DNA from: Pseudomonas sp. TH31
GTDB lineage: Bacteria > Pseudomonadota > Gammaproteobacteria > Pseudomonadales > Pseudomonadaceae
Reading direction: 5' to 3'
Assembly (NCBI RefSeq): GCF_016650815.1
Contig: NZ_JAEKEZ010000029.1
Span: 744,001-808,000 of the forward strand
DNA length: 64,000 nucleotides
Shown here: piece by piece, positions 63,413 to 64,000 of the stretch
How positions within the stretch are numbered: the stretch's first letter is position 1
How the letters are laid out: the number at the start of each line of letters is the position of its first letter
Program-made: the position numbers and the translations under genes
Notes under the pieces: generated by a model
What the model saw: only the letters and a program-made list of their open reading frames with translations
What the model was told of the DNA's origin: nothing
Database searches by the model: none

Positions 63413-64000
63413 ATGCTGATGGTGATTTCCCCCGCCAAGACCCTCGATTACGAAACACCGCCGGCCACCCAGCGCTTTACCCAGCCGCAATACCTGGACC
63501 ATTCCCAGGAACTGATCCTGCAACTGCGCGACCTCACGCCGGCGCAGATCAGCGAGCTGATGCACGTCTCCGACAAGATCGGCGGGCTCAACGCCGCGCG
63601 CTTCGGCAGCTGGACCCCGGCATTTACCGCGCAAAACGCCAAGCAGGCACTGCTGGCCTTCAAGGGCGACGTGTACACCGGCCTGAACGCCCAGACCTTC
63701 AGCGAAGCCGACTTCGATTACGCCCAGCAGCATTTGCGCATGCTGTCCGGCCTGTACGGCCTGCTGCGCCCGCTGGACCTGATGATGCCCTATCGGCTGG
63801 AGATGGGTACCAAGCTGGCGAATGCCCGTGGCAAGGACCTGTACGCCTTCTGGGGCACACGGATCAGCGAATGGTTGAACGAAGCGCTGGCCGGCCAGGG
63901 CGACGACGTGCTGCTGAATCTGGCGTCCAACGAGTACTTCTCGGCGGTCAAACGCAGCGCCTTGAACGCACGCATCATTAATACCGAGTTCAAGGACCTG
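63413..64000 (+). CDS. yaaA: peroxide stress protein YaaA (DUF328), 5' part
   Basis: The gene runs off the right edge. The 196 codons present start MLMVISPAKTLDYETPPATQ at ATG 63413, with an AAAGGAG site 8 bases upstream. Family motifs SGLYGLLRPLDLMMPYRLEM and LASNEYFSAVKRSALN are present. YaaA lowers free iron under peroxide stress in E. coli and binds DNA. About 60 residues are missing at the 3' end. Confidence 0.93.
   Translation, partial: MLMVISPAKTLDYETPPATQRFTQPQYLDHSQELILQLRDLTPAQISELMHVSDKIGGLNAARFGSWTPAFTAQNAKQALLAFKGDVYTGLNAQTFSEADFDYAQQHLRMLSGLYGLLRPLDLMMPYRLEMGTKLANARGKDLYAFWGTRISEWLNEALAGQGDDVLLNLASNEYFSAVKRSALNARIINTEFKDL

Overview
The window is a piece of a Pseudomonas chromosome, most likely from the P. 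fluorescens group. Three things point there: high-GC coding with Pseudomonas-type proteins throughout, a gene order that follows P. aeruginosa PAO1 in long blocks (from memory: ffh to nagE, purL/mltF, lepA to pdxJ, lptG/lptF/pepA/holC/valS, the aap operon/estB/rhlB/dauBAR, moaCDE/phoH), and many copies of REP-type inverted repeats typical of this group. It is mostly core genome. No tRNA, rRNA, CRISPR array, insertion sequence or prophage was seen.

Layout. 1-5.4 kb: ffh, a CcsA/YpjD-like membrane protein, a CorC/CNNM-type protein and an MFS transporter. 5.4-10.3 kb: purT, a VUT-family transporter, DUF1289, a gamma-carbonic-anhydrase-like protein, two Nudix hydrolases and an L,D-transpeptidase. 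10.4-18 kb: the N-acetylglucosamine operon nagR-nagA-SIS deaminase-nagF-nagE, with a pair of perfect 16-bp operator-like sequences upstream. 18-24 kb: a NIF3-like small protein, purL and mltF. 24-30 kb: lepA-lepB-(short ORF)-rnc-era-recO-pdxJ on the minus strand. 30-38 kb: lptF/lptG, divergent pepA-holC-hypothetical, and valS. 38-45.8 kb: rlmF, an HU protein, ndpA/yejK with a membrane-anchored glutaredoxin, a GST, a GIY-YIG protein, an NTF2-like protein, and an MFS exporter with its FadR-type regulator. 46-47.7 kb: a subtilase without a signal peptide, the most accessory-looking gene here. 47.7-52 kb: the aapJQMP amino-acid ABC transporter. 52-58.6 kb: estB, rhlB, the D-arginine/L-arginine interconversion genes dauB-dauA-dauR, and a divergent amino-acid-binding protein. 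58.8-64 kb: moaC-moaD-moaE, phoH-like, a polysaccharide-deacetylase-like protein and the start of yaaA.

The most striking pattern concerns the reading frames. Eight genes, including the normally essential or near-essential purL and pdxJ, are each broken by one missing base, always at a short homopolymer or a C-run/G-run junction. Five of the eight would read CCCGGG or CCCCGGG if repaired, and a possible ninth case lies at the start of rlmF. All are deletions and none is an insertion. A systematic sequencing or assembly error is the simplest explanation, so these genes are probably intact in the cell.

The best regulatory lead is a shared near-palindrome (AAAAGTCCA-N2-ATGGA) ahead of both dauB and the divergent binding-protein gene, which flank dauA-dauR. 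It suggests one regulator, probably DauR, ties D-arginine catabolism to uptake. No clear undescribed multi-gene system was found.
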